Source: Pedobacter panaciterrae (lineage in GTDB: Bacteria > Bacteroidota > Bacteroidia > Sphingobacteriales > Sphingobacteriaceae). From it: a DNA stretch of 64,000 bases. Positions 25,206 to 35,001 of the stretch are shown here, piece by piece. Position numbers and translations under genes: made by a program. The stretch's first letter is position 1, and the number at the start of each line of letters is the position of its first letter. The stretch is from contig NZ_JABMKW010000016.1 in NCBI RefSeq assembly GCF_013204795.1, positions 124,001 to 188,000 on the forward strand, given 5' to 3'. Under the pieces are notes generated by a model. It saw only the letters and a list, made by a program, of their open reading frames with translations, was not told the DNA's origin and did not search any database.

Positions 25206-26903
25206 ATGTTTAATAAAACAGAATTAAATGAAAAACTCACAGCCGAATTGCGTGAGATTGCAAAAACTCAAGGTATACTAAATGCTGATGAGTTACGTAA
25301 GGCTGAACTGGTTGAAATTATTGCACAAATAACAGAACAAGAAACAGGCGCTCCTGTAGCTGAGGTGACTGAGGTAGCAGCACCAGCTAAAATCAGTAAA
25401 GCGAAAACTGTAAAAGATACTGGTACTGCTGAAAAACCAACCCGTAAAAGAATCCGGATTCCTGCAAAGGAAGAAGAAGGCCCAACAACTAAACCTTTCA
25501 ATAGGGCATCGTTGTTTGATCCGCTTCCCGGCTCGGAACAAAGGTATGCTGAGGAAGCTGCTGAAGAATTATCCGTTCCGGATGCTGAGCCTCAGATTGA
25601 AGCTACTGAAGCTCCTTCAGAGGTCGCAGAAACAGCTCAACCCGCTCCTGTAGTGGCGCCTATCCAAAACGTTCCTTCAGGTGAAAACAAAAAAGGTAAT
25701 AAACCTCAAAGAGACGAGAACAGACCTAAAGGGCCTAATACTGGCGGTCATCAAAAACAAAATGAGAATAGCTATTCAAATCTTGATTTTGATAATACCA
25801 TCACCAACGAAGGTGTTCTGGAAATTATGCCTGATGGCTATGGCTTCCTTAGATCTGCTGATTACAATTATCTTTCATCTCCGGATGATATTTATGTATC
25901 TCAGTCGCAAATCAAACTATTTGGTTTAAAAACAGGTGATACGGTAAAAGGAAGCATCCGCCCTCCAAAAGAAGGCGAAAAGTATTTCCCCTTAGTAAGA
26001 GTAGAAACTATTAACGGACGCTTACCAGCTGATGTTAGGGACCGTGTTCCATTTGACTACCTTACTCCTTTGTTTCCTACTGAAAGGTTAAATCTTTTCA
26101 CAGAAACCAACAACTACTCTACCAGGATCATTGACTTGTTTACCCCAATAGGTAAAGGGCAACGTGGTTTAATTGTAGCGCAGCCTAAAACAGGTAAAAC
26201 CAATTTACTCAAAGAGGTAGCCAATGCAATTGCGAAAAATCACCCTGAGGTTTATTTGATCATATTACTGATAGATGAGCGGCCGGAAGAGGTTACTGAT
26301 ATGGCAAGAAGTGTAAGAGCTGAAGTTATTGCTTCAACTTTTGATGAGCCGGCAGAACGTCACGTTAAAATTGCCAACATCGTTTTAGAAAAAGCTAAAC
26401 GTCTTGTAGAATGTGGTCATGATGTAGTAATCTTGCTAGACTCTATCACCAGGTTAGCCAGAGCTTATAACACAACTGCTCCTGCATCGGGTAAAATCCT
26501 TTCTGGTGGTGTTGATGCAAATGCATTACACAAACCGAAACGTTTCTTTGGTGCCGCACGTAACATAGAAAAAGGTGGCTCTTTAACCATCCTTGCAACT
26601 GCGTTAACAGATACCGGTTCTAAAATGGATGAGGTGATCTTCGAAGAATTTAAAGGTACCGGTAACATGGAGCTACAGTTAGATCGTAAACTATCTAACA
26701 AACGTATCTTCCCTGCTATCGATATTACTGCTTCGAGCACACGTAGAGATGACCTGTTACATGACAGAGACACTTTACAACGTGTATGGATCTTACGTAA
26801 CCACCTGGCTGATATGAATGCTCAGGAAGCCATGGAATTTGTACAGGCACAAATAAAAGGCACAAAATCGAACGAAGAGTTTTTAATTTCGATGAATAGC
26901 TAA
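25206..26903 (+). CDS. rho: transcription termination factor Rho with long N-terminal extension
   Basis: 565 residues against about 420 for the E. coli protein. Residues 1-40 are a Rho_N helical domain ([19 protein letters not shown]). About 150 residues of low-complexity acidic, Pro/Glu- and then Asn/Lys/Gly-rich sequence follow. The cold-shock RNA-binding domain ([26 protein letters not shown]) and the ATPase come next: Walker [11 protein letters not shown] near 327, [28 protein letters not shown], and the secondary RNA site [19 protein letters not shown]. Rho ends transcripts by ATP-driven translocation on RNA. The insertion is disordered in appearance. pssA follows 3 bases later. Confidence 0.95.
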   Translation: MFNKTELNEKLTAELREIAKTQGILNADELRKAELVEIIAQITEQETGAPVAEVTEVAAPAKISKAKTVKDTGTAEKPTRKRIRIPAKEEEGPTTKPFNRASLFDPLPGSEQRYAEEAAEELSVPDAEPQIEATEAPSEVAETAQPAPVVAPIQNVPSGENKKGNKPQRDENRPKGPNTGGHQKQNENSYSNLDFDNTITNEGVLEIMPDGYGFLRSADYNYLSSPDDIYVSQSQIKLFGLKTGDTVKGSIRPPKEGEKYFPLVRVETINGRLPADVRDRVPFDYLTPLFPTERLNLFTETNNYSTRIIDLFTPIGKGQRGLIVAQPKTGKTNLLKEVANAIAKNHPEVYLIILLIDERPEEVTDMARSVRAEVIASTFDEPAERHVKIANIVLEKAKRLVECGHDVVILLDSITRLARAYNTTAPASGKILSGGVDANALHKPKRFFGAARNIEKGGSLTILATALTDTGSKMDEVIFEEFKGTGNMELQLDRKLSNKRIFPAIDITASSTRRDDLLHDRDTLQRVWILRNHLADMNAQEAMEFVQAQIKGTKSNEEFLISMNS

Positions 26904-26906
26904 TAA

Positions 26907-27593
26907 ATGATAAAGAAGCATATCCCTAATGCAATTACCTGTGCAAATCTGTTCTCAGGCTGCATCGGAATAGTTTATGCTTTTAACGGAGCTCTGGAGA
27001 CAGCAGCATATTTTGTGCTGCTGTCCGGAATCTTTGACTTCTTTGATGGCTTTGCAGCCAGATTATTAAACGTAAAATCAAACATCGGAAAAGATCTGGA
27101 TTCTTTGGCCGACATGGTAAGCTTCGGTTTTCTGCCAGGAGTAGTAATGTACCAACTACTTTCGCAAAGCGACTATGCATCGCCTTACCTGCCTTATCTG
27201 GCCTTTATTATTACGGTATTCTCTGCATTAAGATTAGCCAAATTTAATAACGACACCAGGCAAACGGAAGATTTCATCGGTTTAAATACCCCAATGAATA
27301 CTTTGTTTATAGTCTCCCTGCCGTTTATTCAAAAAGACTATCCCTCGGTTATCAATTCTACCTTACTGCTTATTGGATTAACGGCACTATTAAGCTGGCT
27401 ACTGGTAAGTGAGATTAGAATCTTCTCTTTAAAATTCAGTTCAACGAGCTGGGCTCAGAATAAAATAAAGTATATCTTTCTGATCATATCAGCACTGCTA
27501 CTGCCTTTTCTGAAATTTGCCGCTATTCCTTTTATACTGGTGTTGTATATAGGATTGTCAATTTTACATTTCAGACGTATTCCTGCAGCTTAA
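26907..27593 (+). CDS. pssA: CDP-diacylglycerol-serine O-phosphatidyltransferase
   Basis: A 228-residue inner-membrane enzyme that makes phosphatidylserine, the precursor of phosphatidylethanolamine. The CDP-alcohol phosphotransferase signature D-x2-D-G-x2-A-R-x8-G-x3-D-x3-D is intact from DFFDGFAARLL to GKDLDSLAD (about residues 45-71). Six or more hydrophobic helices follow. The ATG is 3 bases after the rho stop, so they share a transcript. It converges with and overlaps the Hpt gene by 4 bases. Confidence 0.95.
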   Translation: MIKKHIPNAITCANLFSGCIGIVYAFNGALETAAYFVLLSGIFDFFDGFAARLLNVKSNIGKDLDSLADMVSFGFLPGVVMYQLLSQSDYASPYLPYLAFIITVFSALRLAKFNNDTRQTEDFIGLNTPMNTLFIVSLPFIQKDYPSVINSTLLLIGLTALLSWLLVSEIRIFSLKFSSTSWAQNKIKYIFLIISALLLPFLKFAAIPFILVLYIGLSILHFRRIPAA

Positions 27594-27967
27594 AGATCTT
27601 TTTCAAGATCCGCTTTTGCACGATCTAGTTGCTTATATAAGATTGGCACAAACTCAGCAATTTCAGCAAATGCCTGAGGCAATGCTTCTACATCAATAAG
27701 CTCGCGGGCATTATGTTCAATCATTTGCATGTGCAGTTTAGCATCTTCCCTTCCAATATAAGCAAAGGTAGGTTTCATTCTATGTGCACAGGTTGATACC
27801 AATGGCCAGTTTCTAGCGGCTACTGCACTTTCAAGCTCAGAAAGGTATACCGGCGTTTGAACTTTAAAAAGATCTATCATCTCTATGATAAACTCCGCAT
27901 TATCTGCAGACATCTCTCTTAAGTAAGAAAGATCTAAAGGCTCATCATTTTTATTTACGTTAATCAT
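27590..27967 (-). CDS. Hpt-domain phosphotransfer protein
   Basis: Started at the ATG at 27967 (125 residues); the longer frame adds a non-conserved hydrophobic stretch. A four-helix histidine phosphotransfer domain is evident: LSYLREMSADNAEFIIEMIDLF leads to the phospho-acceptor helix VSTCAHRMKPTFAYIG, with His in the usual HxxKP context (here HRMKP). It would relay phosphate between hybrid kinases and response regulators. It starts 16 bases after the folK stop, on the same strand. Confidence 0.85.
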   Translation of the reverse strand: MINVNKNDEPLDLSYLREMSADNAEFIIEMIDLFKVQTPVYLSELESAVAARNWPLVSTCAHRMKPTFAYIGREDAKLHMQMIEHNARELIDVEALPQAFAEIAEFVPILYKQLDRAKADLEKDL

Positions 27968-27983
27968 TGGAACAAAAATATAA

Positions 27984-28478
27984 TTAAATTTTAGATACAG
28001 ATAAATTATCACGTAATCTTTCTAATACTTCGCGAACGGTTATTTTTAAACCCGGATGTATATAATCAGGAGCTATCTCAGCCAAAGGCTCTAAAACGAA
28101 CTTTCTATATTGCATCTGAGGGTGAGGTATTTGTAATTCAGCTCCCATGTCTACCACAATGTCATCATAAAAAATGAGATCAATATCAATTAAACGAGAA
28201 CCCCATTTTTCATGCCTAACCCTTCCAAGTTCAAGTTCAATTTCCAAAGCTTTATTTAGCACATCAATGGGTGTAAGTTTAGTTTTAACACCTAATGCGA
28301 TATTTAAAAAAGAAGGCTGATCTTCATTTCCCCAGGCCTCAGTCTCGTAAACTGACGATCTTATAAACACCTCTCCTATTTCATTAGCAATTTGTTTAAT
28401 GGCATCTTCAATCAACTGTTCCCTATCGCCAAGGTTGCTACCCAGTAACAAATAAACTTTTTTAGTATCAAATATCAT
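27984..28478 (-). CDS. folK: 2-amino-4-hydroxy-6-hydroxymethyldihydropteridine pyrophosphokinase
   Basis: A 164-residue cytosolic folate-pathway enzyme that transfers pyrophosphate from ATP to hydroxymethyl-dihydropterin. The HPPK motifs are clear: YLLLGSNLGDRE near the start, SSVYETEAWGNEDQPSFLN, and the signature EKWGSRLIDIDLIFYDD, followed by LQIPHPQMQYRKFVLEPLAEI. The length is normal. It is divergent from sppA, with 58 bases between the starts. Confidence 0.95.
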   Translation of the reverse strand: MIFDTKKVYLLLGSNLGDREQLIEDAIKQIANEIGEVFIRSSVYETEAWGNEDQPSFLNIALGVKTKLTPIDVLNKALEIELELGRVRHEKWGSRLIDIDLIFYDDIVVDMGAELQIPHPQMQYRKFVLEPLAEIAPDYIHPGLKITVREVLERLRDNLSVSKI

Positions 28479-28536
28479 ATAAAGGCCTCAGGCTATTTTT
28501 TTACTTATATTTACAAAATAAATATTAAACCACCAC

Positions 28537-30309
28537 ATGAGAGAATTTTTCAAGTATGTTTTTGCAACCGTTGTTGGAGTTATCATTTCACTTGTCCTTT
28601 TTACCCTGTTATTTGTTGTAGTTATTGTTGGTGTTGTTTCATCTCTCGAGAGTGATAAAACTGTTAGTGTAAGCAGCAATTCGGTACTTTATTTAAATAT
28701 GGATCAGGCAATTAAAGAGCGAACTCCGGATGATACTTTTTCAAATCTACCAATTGTAGGTGGAGATGGCGAGAAAAGTATAGGATTTAATGATATTCTT
28801 AAGTCTCTTAAAAAAGCAAAAACAGATGATGATATTAAATGCATTTATCTTAATGTAACTTCTCCAAATGCGGGCTTCGCAACATTACGCGAGGTAAGAA
28901 ATGCTTTAATAGATTTCAAAACCAGTAAAAAGAAAATTATAGCTTATAGCGAGGTTTATACGCAGAGTGCTTATTATCTGGCCTCTGTGGCCGATAAAGT
29001 TTATCTGAATCCTGAAGGTGCACTTGAATTTAAAGGTTTAAGCTCTCAGGTCATGTTCTTTAAAGGAGCACTGGATAAATTAGGTATTGAGGCACAAATT
29101 ATAAGAGTAGGCTCTTATAAGAGTGCAATTGAGCCATTTATTAACGATAAAATGAGCGATAAAAATCGTGAGCAGGTTACCGCTTATTTAACCGGAATGT
29201 ACAATACATTTCTTGAAGGAATCGCTGAAAGCAGACACATCAGTACTCCGACCTTACATCAGATTGCAGACGATTATAAAATTCAGCAGCCAAAAGACGC
29301 ACTTGCTTATAAGCTGATTGATGGTCTTAAATTTAAAGATGAAATTCTTGACGAGCTTAAATCTTTAAGCGGTAAAGACAAGAAAAGCAATATCAGCAGC
29401 ATAACTATAAACGATTATGCCAAAAATATAAACGCCGATAAAAGTGAAAGCGGTAAAAACAAAGTAGCTGTAATTTATGCTGATGGAGATATTGTTGGTG
29501 GAGAAGGCTCTAATGCACAGATTGGTTCTGAGCGCCTTTCCAGAACCATCAGAAAGGCCAGATTAGATTCAAGCATCAAAGCTATTGTATTGAGGGTAAA
29601 CTCACCAGGCGGCAGCGCACTTGCTTCTGATGTAATCTGGAGAGAAATTATTCTTACGAAAAAAGTTAAACCGGTAATTGCCTCATTTGGTGATGTGGCA
29701 GCATCCGGAGGTTACTATATTGCTTGTGCAGCGGATTCAATTTTTGTACAGCCAAACACAATAACTGGATCTATTGGCGTATTTGGTGTGATTCCTAATT
29801 TCCAGAAATTACTGAACTCCAAACTTGGAATTACATTTGATGGTGTTAAAACCGGAAAATATGCCGATATCATGAGTACTAACCGCCCTCTAACTGATGG
29901 CGAAAGGCTAATTATTCAAACTGATGTAAACAGAGTTTACGATACCTTTATTACTCATGTATCTGAAGGACGTAAAAAGTCTAAAGCATATATTGATAGC
30001 ATTGGTGGTGGCCGTGTTTGGATAGGTACAGATGCGGTAAAAATAGGACTTGCAGATAGAACCGGAAGCTTTAATGATGCTATTGTTTCGGCAGCAAAAA
30101 AAGCAAAGGTAAAAGAGTACAGAGTAGTGGAATATCCTGAAATGATAAGCCCCCTAAAGTCATTTATGGAAAACAGTACCGATAAAGTAAAAACATATTA
30201 TGCCAAGCAAGAACTTGGCGATAGCTATCCAATTTATCAGCAAATAAAATCAGCCATTTCAAAATCAGGCGTACAAACACGCATGCCATTTGAAATTAAA
30301 GTAAATTAA
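28537..30309 (+). CDS. sppA: signal peptide peptidase SppA, 67K type
   Basis: A 590-residue S49 peptidase that degrades cleaved signal peptides at the inner membrane. An N-terminal anchor (FATVVGVIISLVLFTLLFVVVIV) is followed by two S49 repeats. The catalytic Lys is in RVGSYKSAIEPF and the nucleophilic Ser in DVAASGGYYIACAAD, as in the E. coli enzyme. NSPGGSALASDVIW and TGSIGVFGVIPN are family hallmarks. The length equals the long (67K) type. Confidence 0.95.
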   Translation: MREFFKYVFATVVGVIISLVLFTLLFVVVIVGVVSSLESDKTVSVSSNSVLYLNMDQAIKERTPDDTFSNLPIVGGDGEKSIGFNDILKSLKKAKTDDDIKCIYLNVTSPNAGFATLREVRNALIDFKTSKKKIIAYSEVYTQSAYYLASVADKVYLNPEGALEFKGLSSQVMFFKGALDKLGIEAQIIRVGSYKSAIEPFINDKMSDKNREQVTAYLTGMYNTFLEGIAESRHISTPTLHQIADDYKIQQPKDALAYKLIDGLKFKDEILDELKSLSGKDKKSNISSITINDYAKNINADKSESGKNKVAVIYADGDIVGGEGSNAQIGSERLSRTIRKARLDSSIKAIVLRVNSPGGSALASDVIWREIILTKKVKPVIASFGDVAASGGYYIACAADSIFVQPNTITGSIGVFGVIPNFQKLLNSKLGITFDGVKTGKYADIMSTNRPLTDGERLIIQTDVNRVYDTFITHVSEGRKKSKAYIDSIGGGRVWIGTDAVKIGLADRTGSFNDAIVSAAKKAKVKEYRVVEYPEMISPLKSFMENSTDKVKTYYAKQELGDSYPIYQQIKSAISKSGVQTRMPFEIKVN

Positions 30310-30327
30310 AAGATCTTAACTTTTATT

Positions 30328-30394
30328 CTTTAGAACGCATCGTCATACTTTAGAACGCACCGTCATCTCCTTTGGTTAATCAAAGGAGATGACG
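30328..30394. repeat. intergenic direct repeat and 14-bp hairpin
   Basis: CTTTAGAACGCA(T/C)CGTCAT occurs twice in tandem (30328-30346 and 30348-30366). The second copy runs into a perfect hairpin whose arms CGTCATCTCCTTTG (30361-30374) and CAAAGGAGATGACG (30381-30394) resemble arms at 37463-37490 and 41493-41543. It lies between the convergent sppA and lipoprotein genes and may also terminate both. Confidence 0.6.
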
Positions 30395-30444
30395 AAAGCC
30401 TCAAAACGACAGCCCTAAAATCAGCAGCGTCAAACAATCTTTCT

Positions 30445-31086
30445 TTATTGAACTTTATTCCAACCCGGATGTATTGTTAGATATGTACTATTTACCGATA
30501 CTTTTTTAGGATGTACTGTAATGGCAGTAGTAAAAAAATGATCTCCTTTATTCCTTACATCAAAAGCTATCCCTTCATCCTCTGCATCATAAACAACTAA
30601 AGTATCTTTTTTAACAGTGCTCACATAAATCTCGGCCTTTTTTACATTCGGAAAAACTGCCTTTATCTCATCAAGAGATACTCCAATCCTTAAACCCTTA
30701 TCAGTTCTGTAATTCGAAGCACTCACCACAATCTGCTTAACGTCTTTAGTAACCATCGTGCTATCCTTATAAGATGAATAAACCGACAGCATTCCTTTTT
30801 TGGTATCAGTTGAATCTCTGAGGTACCATATCCCCCACGCCTTTCCCATCGCGGCATCACCGTCATTTGGATTCCCTAAAATCTTAAAAACCTCTTGCAT
30901 GTCTTGCCCTAAAAACACTTTATCAATCGACTTGCCCGGAACAATCATCAGATCTCCGGAATACTCTGGAAATGCACCGGCAGGAAGACGGGCCTCTTTG
31001 TCCTCCTCTGTCGTCTTTTTATTTGGTTCATTGCAGCCCAAAACCAGAGCCAGCAAAAAAACACTTAAAATATTGAATTGTCTCAT
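30445..31086 (-). CDS. lipoprotein of unknown function
   Basis: Started at the ATG at 31086 (213 residues), which gives a clean lipoprotein signal MRQFNILSVFLLALVLGC with acylated Cys18; an upstream frame adds eight unrelated residues. A charged linker (NEPNKKTTEEDKEARLPAG) follows, then repeated short alpha/beta units with the patterns VFLGQDMQEVFKILGNPN and IGVSLDEIKAVFPN. These resemble the SmpA/OmlA-like beta-alpha unit seen in envelope proteins. The function is unknown. It converges on sppA. Confidence 0.7.
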   Translation of the reverse strand: MRQFNILSVFLLALVLGCNEPNKKTTEEDKEARLPAGAFPEYSGDLMIVPGKSIDKVFLGQDMQEVFKILGNPNDGDAAMGKAWGIWYLRDSTDTKKGMLSVYSSYKDSTMVTKDVKQIVVSASNYRTDKGLRIGVSLDEIKAVFPNVKKAEIYVSTVKKDTLVVYDAEDEGIAFDVRNKGDHFFTTAITVHPKKVSVNSTYLTIHPGWNKVQ

Positions 31087-31215
31087 AGCAACATAAGGTA
31101 AAAAAACCATGCCAATAATAGTTTAATCAAAAAACCGAGCGTTTTTATTTAATTTAGCAACGATGGAATTATCCTAAAAAATAGCTCCATTACTGTTAAG
31201 GTAAAAAATAACTCA

Positions 31216-32901
31216 ATGGAAAACAAGACCATCGCCCGTACCCTCCGTCTCCTGTCTCAATTGATGGAACTACATAATGAAAATCCTTTTAAAATAAAAT
31301 CAGTGGCTAATGCCGCTTTTAAAGTAGATAAACTGCCATTTGCCATTAAAGATAAAACGCTCGAAGAAATCGCACTCATAGATGGCCTTGGCAAAAGTAT
31401 ATCGGCAAAAGTATGGGAGTTACTGCAGACAGGCTCCATGGTTGAACTTCAGACCATCCTGACCGAAACACCCGAAGGAATTGTAGAAATGCTGGGCATT
31501 AAAGGTATTGGCCCTAAAAAAATATCAGTTATCTGGAAAGATCTCGCTATCGAAAACATTGGCGAACTTTATTACGCCTGCAATGAAAACAGACTTATTG
31601 AAGCAAAAGGCTTTGGTCTGAAAACACAGGAAGAGATCAAGAAAGTTATTGAATTTCAGATGGCAGCACATGGCAAATTCCTGTATGCCCAGGCAGAAGG
31701 TTTTGTTAACACACTATTTGGAGACCTTGCCATATGGCTTAGGGGCATCAGCGGAGAGCCGCTTTTAGGTGTTGCCGGAGCATACCGCCGCTGTCTGGAA
31801 ATTATCGAAGAAATAGAACTCGTAATTGGTGCTGAGCGCATCGAAGAAGTAGTTACAAGAATATCAGAATTTGAGCCTTTACAATTTGAAGCGCAGGGCG
31901 ATGATGCACTTATAGCACACAGTCCTACAGGTCTTAAAATCAAACTTTATGTGGTAGCCAAACACGATTTCTACCTCAATTGGTTTAAATTAACCGGCAA
32001 TGAAAAACATGTTACCGATGTTTTAGCTTTAGCAGGCAATGGCCCCTTTAATGATGAGCAATCTATTTATCAAAAAGCCGGATTAGCATTTGTTGAACCG
32101 GAGCTTAGAGAGGGATTAAATGAAATAGAATTGGCAAAGGCAAACAAACTGCCTCAGTTAATTACCTACAATGACCTAAAAGGAAGTTTACATAACCACT
32201 CTACCTGGAGTGATGGCGTGCATACCCTGGAACAGATGGCGCTTTATTGTAAAGACAACCTGCAATTAGAATACCTGGGAATTTGCGATCATTCAAAATC
32301 CGCATTTTATGCCAATGGCCTAAACGAACAACGCGTTTACGCACAGCATCAGGAAATTGAAGCATTAAATGCTAAACTTGCTCCATTTAAAATATTTAAA
32401 GGAATAGAAAGCGACATCCTTTTTGATGGTTCATTGGATTACAGCGACGACATCCTTAAAACGTTTGATTTTGTAGTTGCATCTGTACACAGCATCCTGC
32501 GTATGGACGAAGAAAAAGCTACTTCAAGATTAATAAAAGCGATAGAAAACCCATATACTACCATACTAGGACACCCTACCGGTAGATTACTGCTTAGCAG
32601 AAAAGGTTACCCAATAGATTATGCCAAAGTAATTGATGCCTGTGCTGCAAATAATGTAGTTATAGAAATCAATGCCAACCCTTTGCGCTTAGATCTGGAT
32701 TGGCGCTGGCATCGCTATGCGCTTGAAAAAGGCGTTATTTTATCTATAAATCCGGATGCCCACAGAACAGAAGGCTTCCATGATATGAAGTATGGCGTGT
32801 TAGTGGGCAGAAAAGGAGGCCTGGAGGCCAAACAATGCTTAAATAGTTATTCTGTAAATGAAATAGCAGATCATTTTAAAAACAGGTTCAACAATATTTA
32901 A
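31216..32901 (+). CDS. polX: PolX-family protein with PHP exonuclease domain, polymerase site degenerate
   Basis: A 561-residue protein. Helix-hairpin-helix motifs occur in LIDGLGKSISAKVWELL and GIKGIGPKKISVIWKDL. The polymerase palm follows (GVAGAYRRCLEIIEEIELVIG, about residues 184-203) and then a C-terminal PHP domain from GSLHNHSTWSDGVHTL near 325 through GICDHS and GHPTGRLLLSRKGYPID. In active PolX the palm carries D-x-D; here the corresponding residues read E-I-E, so polymerase activity is doubtful, while the PHP metal ligands look intact. It is expected to act as a 3'-5' exonuclease in DNA repair. Confidence 0.85.
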   Translation: MENKTIARTLRLLSQLMELHNENPFKIKSVANAAFKVDKLPFAIKDKTLEEIALIDGLGKSISAKVWELLQTGSMVELQTILTETPEGIVEMLGIKGIGPKKISVIWKDLAIENIGELYYACNENRLIEAKGFGLKTQEEIKKVIEFQMAAHGKFLYAQAEGFVNTLFGDLAIWLRGISGEPLLGVAGAYRRCLEIIEEIELVIGAERIEEVVTRISEFEPLQFEAQGDDALIAHSPTGLKIKLYVVAKHDFYLNWFKLTGNEKHVTDVLALAGNGPFNDEQSIYQKAGLAFVEPELREGLNEIELAKANKLPQLITYNDLKGSLHNHSTWSDGVHTLEQMALYCKDNLQLEYLGICDHSKSAFYANGLNEQRVYAQHQEIEALNAKLAPFKIFKGIESDILFDGSLDYSDDILKTFDFVVASVHSILRMDEEKATSRLIKAIENPYTTILGHPTGRLLLSRKGYPIDYAKVIDACAANNVVIEINANPLRLDLDWRWHRYALEKGVILSINPDAHRTEGFHDMKYGVLVGRKGGLEAKQCLNSYSVNEIADHFKNRFNNI

Positions 32902-32923
32902 TCATTATAAAAGCCATTATGCT

Positions 32924-32931
32924 TACCTTTG
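32924..32931 (+). promoter_or_regulatory. candidate -7 promoter element of heptose operon
   Basis: TACCTTTG matches TAnnTTTG, 14 bases before the ATG at 32946. A TTTA at 32897-32900 lies in the -33 region. Confidence 0.4.
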
Positions 32932-32945
32932 ACCTATAATAGAGC

Positions 32946-33926
32946 ATGCTAAAAGAAAAACTACATAATGCACATCACAATAATCCCGCTCCGGATATAT
33001 TAGTTATAGGCGATCTCATGTTAGATCACTACATCTTCGGGTCGGCCACCAGATTATCACCAGAAGCACCAGTACCAATCCTAAATGCACATAGAGAATC
33101 AAAAATTATTGGTGGTGCGGCAAACGTAGCCAGCAACTTGATTGATCTTGGGGCTAAAGTTCATCTTGCCGGAATTGTTGGTAATGATCTGTTTGCGGCC
33201 GACGTAATAGAGATATTAACAACAAAAGGCATAGATAATCGATTGATTTTAAAAGATGACAGCAGGGTAACTACCGTAAAAACCCGGGTTATTGCCGGAA
33301 ATCATCAAATTGTTAGAATAGACAAAGAGGATATCCACAACATCTCTGCTGAACTGGAAGAATCTTTTTTTGCTTTCATTACCCCCTATATAGAAAAAGC
33401 AGATATTGTAGTCCTTTCAGATTACAATAAAGGATTACTTACTCCAACCCTATCCTTAAAAATCATTGGTTACTGCCAATCGCTTGGTAAAAAAACCCTT
33501 GTAGATCCAAAAGGAATGGATTATAGTAAATATGAAGGTGCTTTTCTTATTAAACCGAACAAGAAGGAACTGGCAGAAGCTGCCAAAGCAGAAAAAATCA
33601 ATTCTGATGAGGATTTAATTAAAGCTGCTCACGTTATTCTGGACTCCACCAAGGCAACCTATCTGATTGTAACACTTTCAGAAGCAGGAATTGCTATTAT
33701 TACTAAAGAAGATTATAAAATCATACCTGTTGCCGCTACCGAAGTTTACGATGTAACCGGCGCCGGAGATACCGTAATAGCCACTTTAGCGTATTGCCTA
33801 TCACTAGACTTTAGTGTTGAAGAAGCGGCAACTATCTCTAATTACGCGGCATCAATTGTGATTAAACATATTGGCAGTGCAACTACCAGCATTGAAGAAA
33901 TCATTGCATCTTTAAAAACCAATTAA
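32946..33926 (+). CDS. hldE1: D-glycero-beta-D-manno-heptose-7-phosphate kinase (HldE kinase part)
   Basis: A 326-residue PfkB-family kinase. [16 protein letters not shown] opens the fold, [26 protein letters not shown] is the substrate lid region, and [14 protein letters not shown] is the C-terminal PfkB signature with the catalytic Asp. It phosphorylates heptose 7-phosphate to the 1,7-bisphosphate in ADP-heptose synthesis. In E. coli this domain is fused to the adenylyltransferase (HldE/RfaE); here the two are separate genes with gmhA between them. gmhA follows 5 bases later. Confidence 0.9.
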   Translation: MLKEKLHNAHHNNPAPDILVIGDLMLDHYIFGSATRLSPEAPVPILNAHRESKIIGGAANVASNLIDLGAKVHLAGIVGNDLFAADVIEILTTKGIDNRLILKDDSRVTTVKTRVIAGNHQIVRIDKEDIHNISAELEESFFAFITPYIEKADIVVLSDYNKGLLTPTLSLKIIGYCQSLGKKTLVDPKGMDYSKYEGAFLIKPNKKELAEAAKAEKINSDEDLIKAAHVILDSTKATYLIVTLSEAGIAIITKEDYKIIPVAATEVYDVTGAGDTVIATLAYCLSLDFSVEEAATISNYAASIVIKHIGSATTSIEEIIASLKTN

Positions 33927-33931
33927 CATTC

Positions 33932-34486
33932 ATGGTATTAGACGAATTAAATCATCATAAGGCAACCATTGAGAAAGTCATTTCGAACCTTGTACCTCAA
34001 ATAGAGAGCAGCTGTAAACTAATTACAGATACCTTGCTTTCGGGTGCTAAAGTACTGTTGGCCGGAAATGGGGGAAGCGCTGCCGATGCACAGCATATTG
34101 CCGCAGAACTTACCGGTAGGTTTGTTAAAGAGCGCAAGGCACTACCTGCAATTGCACTTACGGTTGATACTTCGGCACTAACCGCAATAAGCAATGATTA
34201 TGGTTACCATAGCGTATTCGAGCGTCAGTTGCACGCGCTAGCCAATCCTTCAGATCTATTTATTGCGATATCTACAAGCGGCAACAGCGCAAACATTATA
34301 AACGCCTTAAAAGCAGCAAAAGAAATTGGTTGTAAAACACTAGGTCTCTCTGGCAGAGACGGTGGCCAGATGAATGAACTTTGCGATATAAATATTGTAA
34401 TCCCTGAAGACAATACTGCCAGAATACAGGAAATGCACATCCTGATTGGGCACATTCTTTGCACCGCAGTAGATCAATCATATTAA
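33932..34486 (+). CDS. gmhA: D-sedoheptulose-7-phosphate isomerase
   Basis: A 184-residue SIS-domain enzyme catalysing the first step of ADP-heptose synthesis. [23 protein letters not shown] and [22 protein letters not shown] are the GmhA active-site segments, and [14 protein letters not shown] is the phosphosugar-binding loop. The length is typical. It lies between the kinase (5 bases upstream) and the adenylyltransferase (2 bases downstream) in one operon. Confidence 0.95.
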   Translation: MVLDELNHHKATIEKVISNLVPQIESSCKLITDTLLSGAKVLLAGNGGSAADAQHIAAELTGRFVKERKALPAIALTVDTSALTAISNDYGYHSVFERQLHALANPSDLFIAISTSGNSANIINALKAAKEIGCKTLGLSGRDGGQMNELCDINIVIPEDNTARIQEMHILIGHILCTAVDQSY

Positions 34487-34488
34487 TT

Positions 34489-34989
34489 ATGGCAAAAGAT
34501 TCAAAACAGACTCTTGTACAAAAAATAGTATCCAGAGATACGCTAATTGATAAGGCCCGTAAGTGGAAGGCTGAAGGTAAAAAGATCGTATTTACAAATG
34601 GCTGTTTTGACATCATACACCCTGGCCATATCGCCTACCTTGGCGAAGCTGCAGATCTGGGAGACATACTTGTTGTTGGTTTAAATACCGACAATTCTGT
34701 ATGCCAACTTAAAGGCGAGAACAGGCCAATAAATAATGAGTTTAGTCGCACACAACTTATTGCATCTATGTTTTTTGTTGATGCTGTTGTCCTTTTTAGT
34801 GAAGATACTCCCCTTGATTTAATCAACGCAGTTCAACCTGATGTATTGGTTAAAGGTGGAGATTACAACCTCGATAATATTGTGGGCGCAAAAGAAACAA
34901 TTGCCAATGGAGGTGAGGTTAAAGTACTTAACTTCTTGCCGGGTTATTCATCAACAAGTATTATAGAAAAAATAAAAGGTTCACAATAA
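34489..34989 (+). CDS. hldE2: D-glycero-beta-D-manno-heptose 1-phosphate adenylyltransferase (HldE part 2)
   Basis: Started at the ATG at 34489 (166 residues), two bases after the gmhA stop; a longer frame would overlap gmhA. The nucleotidyltransferase signature FTNGCFDIIHPGHIAYLGEAA with HxGH, VGLNTDNSV, RTQLIASMFFVDAVV and the C-terminal YSSTSIIEKI are those of RfaE2-type enzymes. It forms ADP-D-glycero-beta-D-manno-heptose from ATP. The GT9 gene follows 12 bases later. Confidence 0.92.
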   Translation: MAKDSKQTLVQKIVSRDTLIDKARKWKAEGKKIVFTNGCFDIIHPGHIAYLGEAADLGDILVVGLNTDNSVCQLKGENRPINNEFSRTQLIASMFFVDAVVLFSEDTPLDLINAVQPDVLVKGGDYNLDNIVGAKETIANGGEVKVLNFLPGYSSTSIIEKIKGSQ

Positions 34990-35001
34990 GAAATTATTGA
35001 T

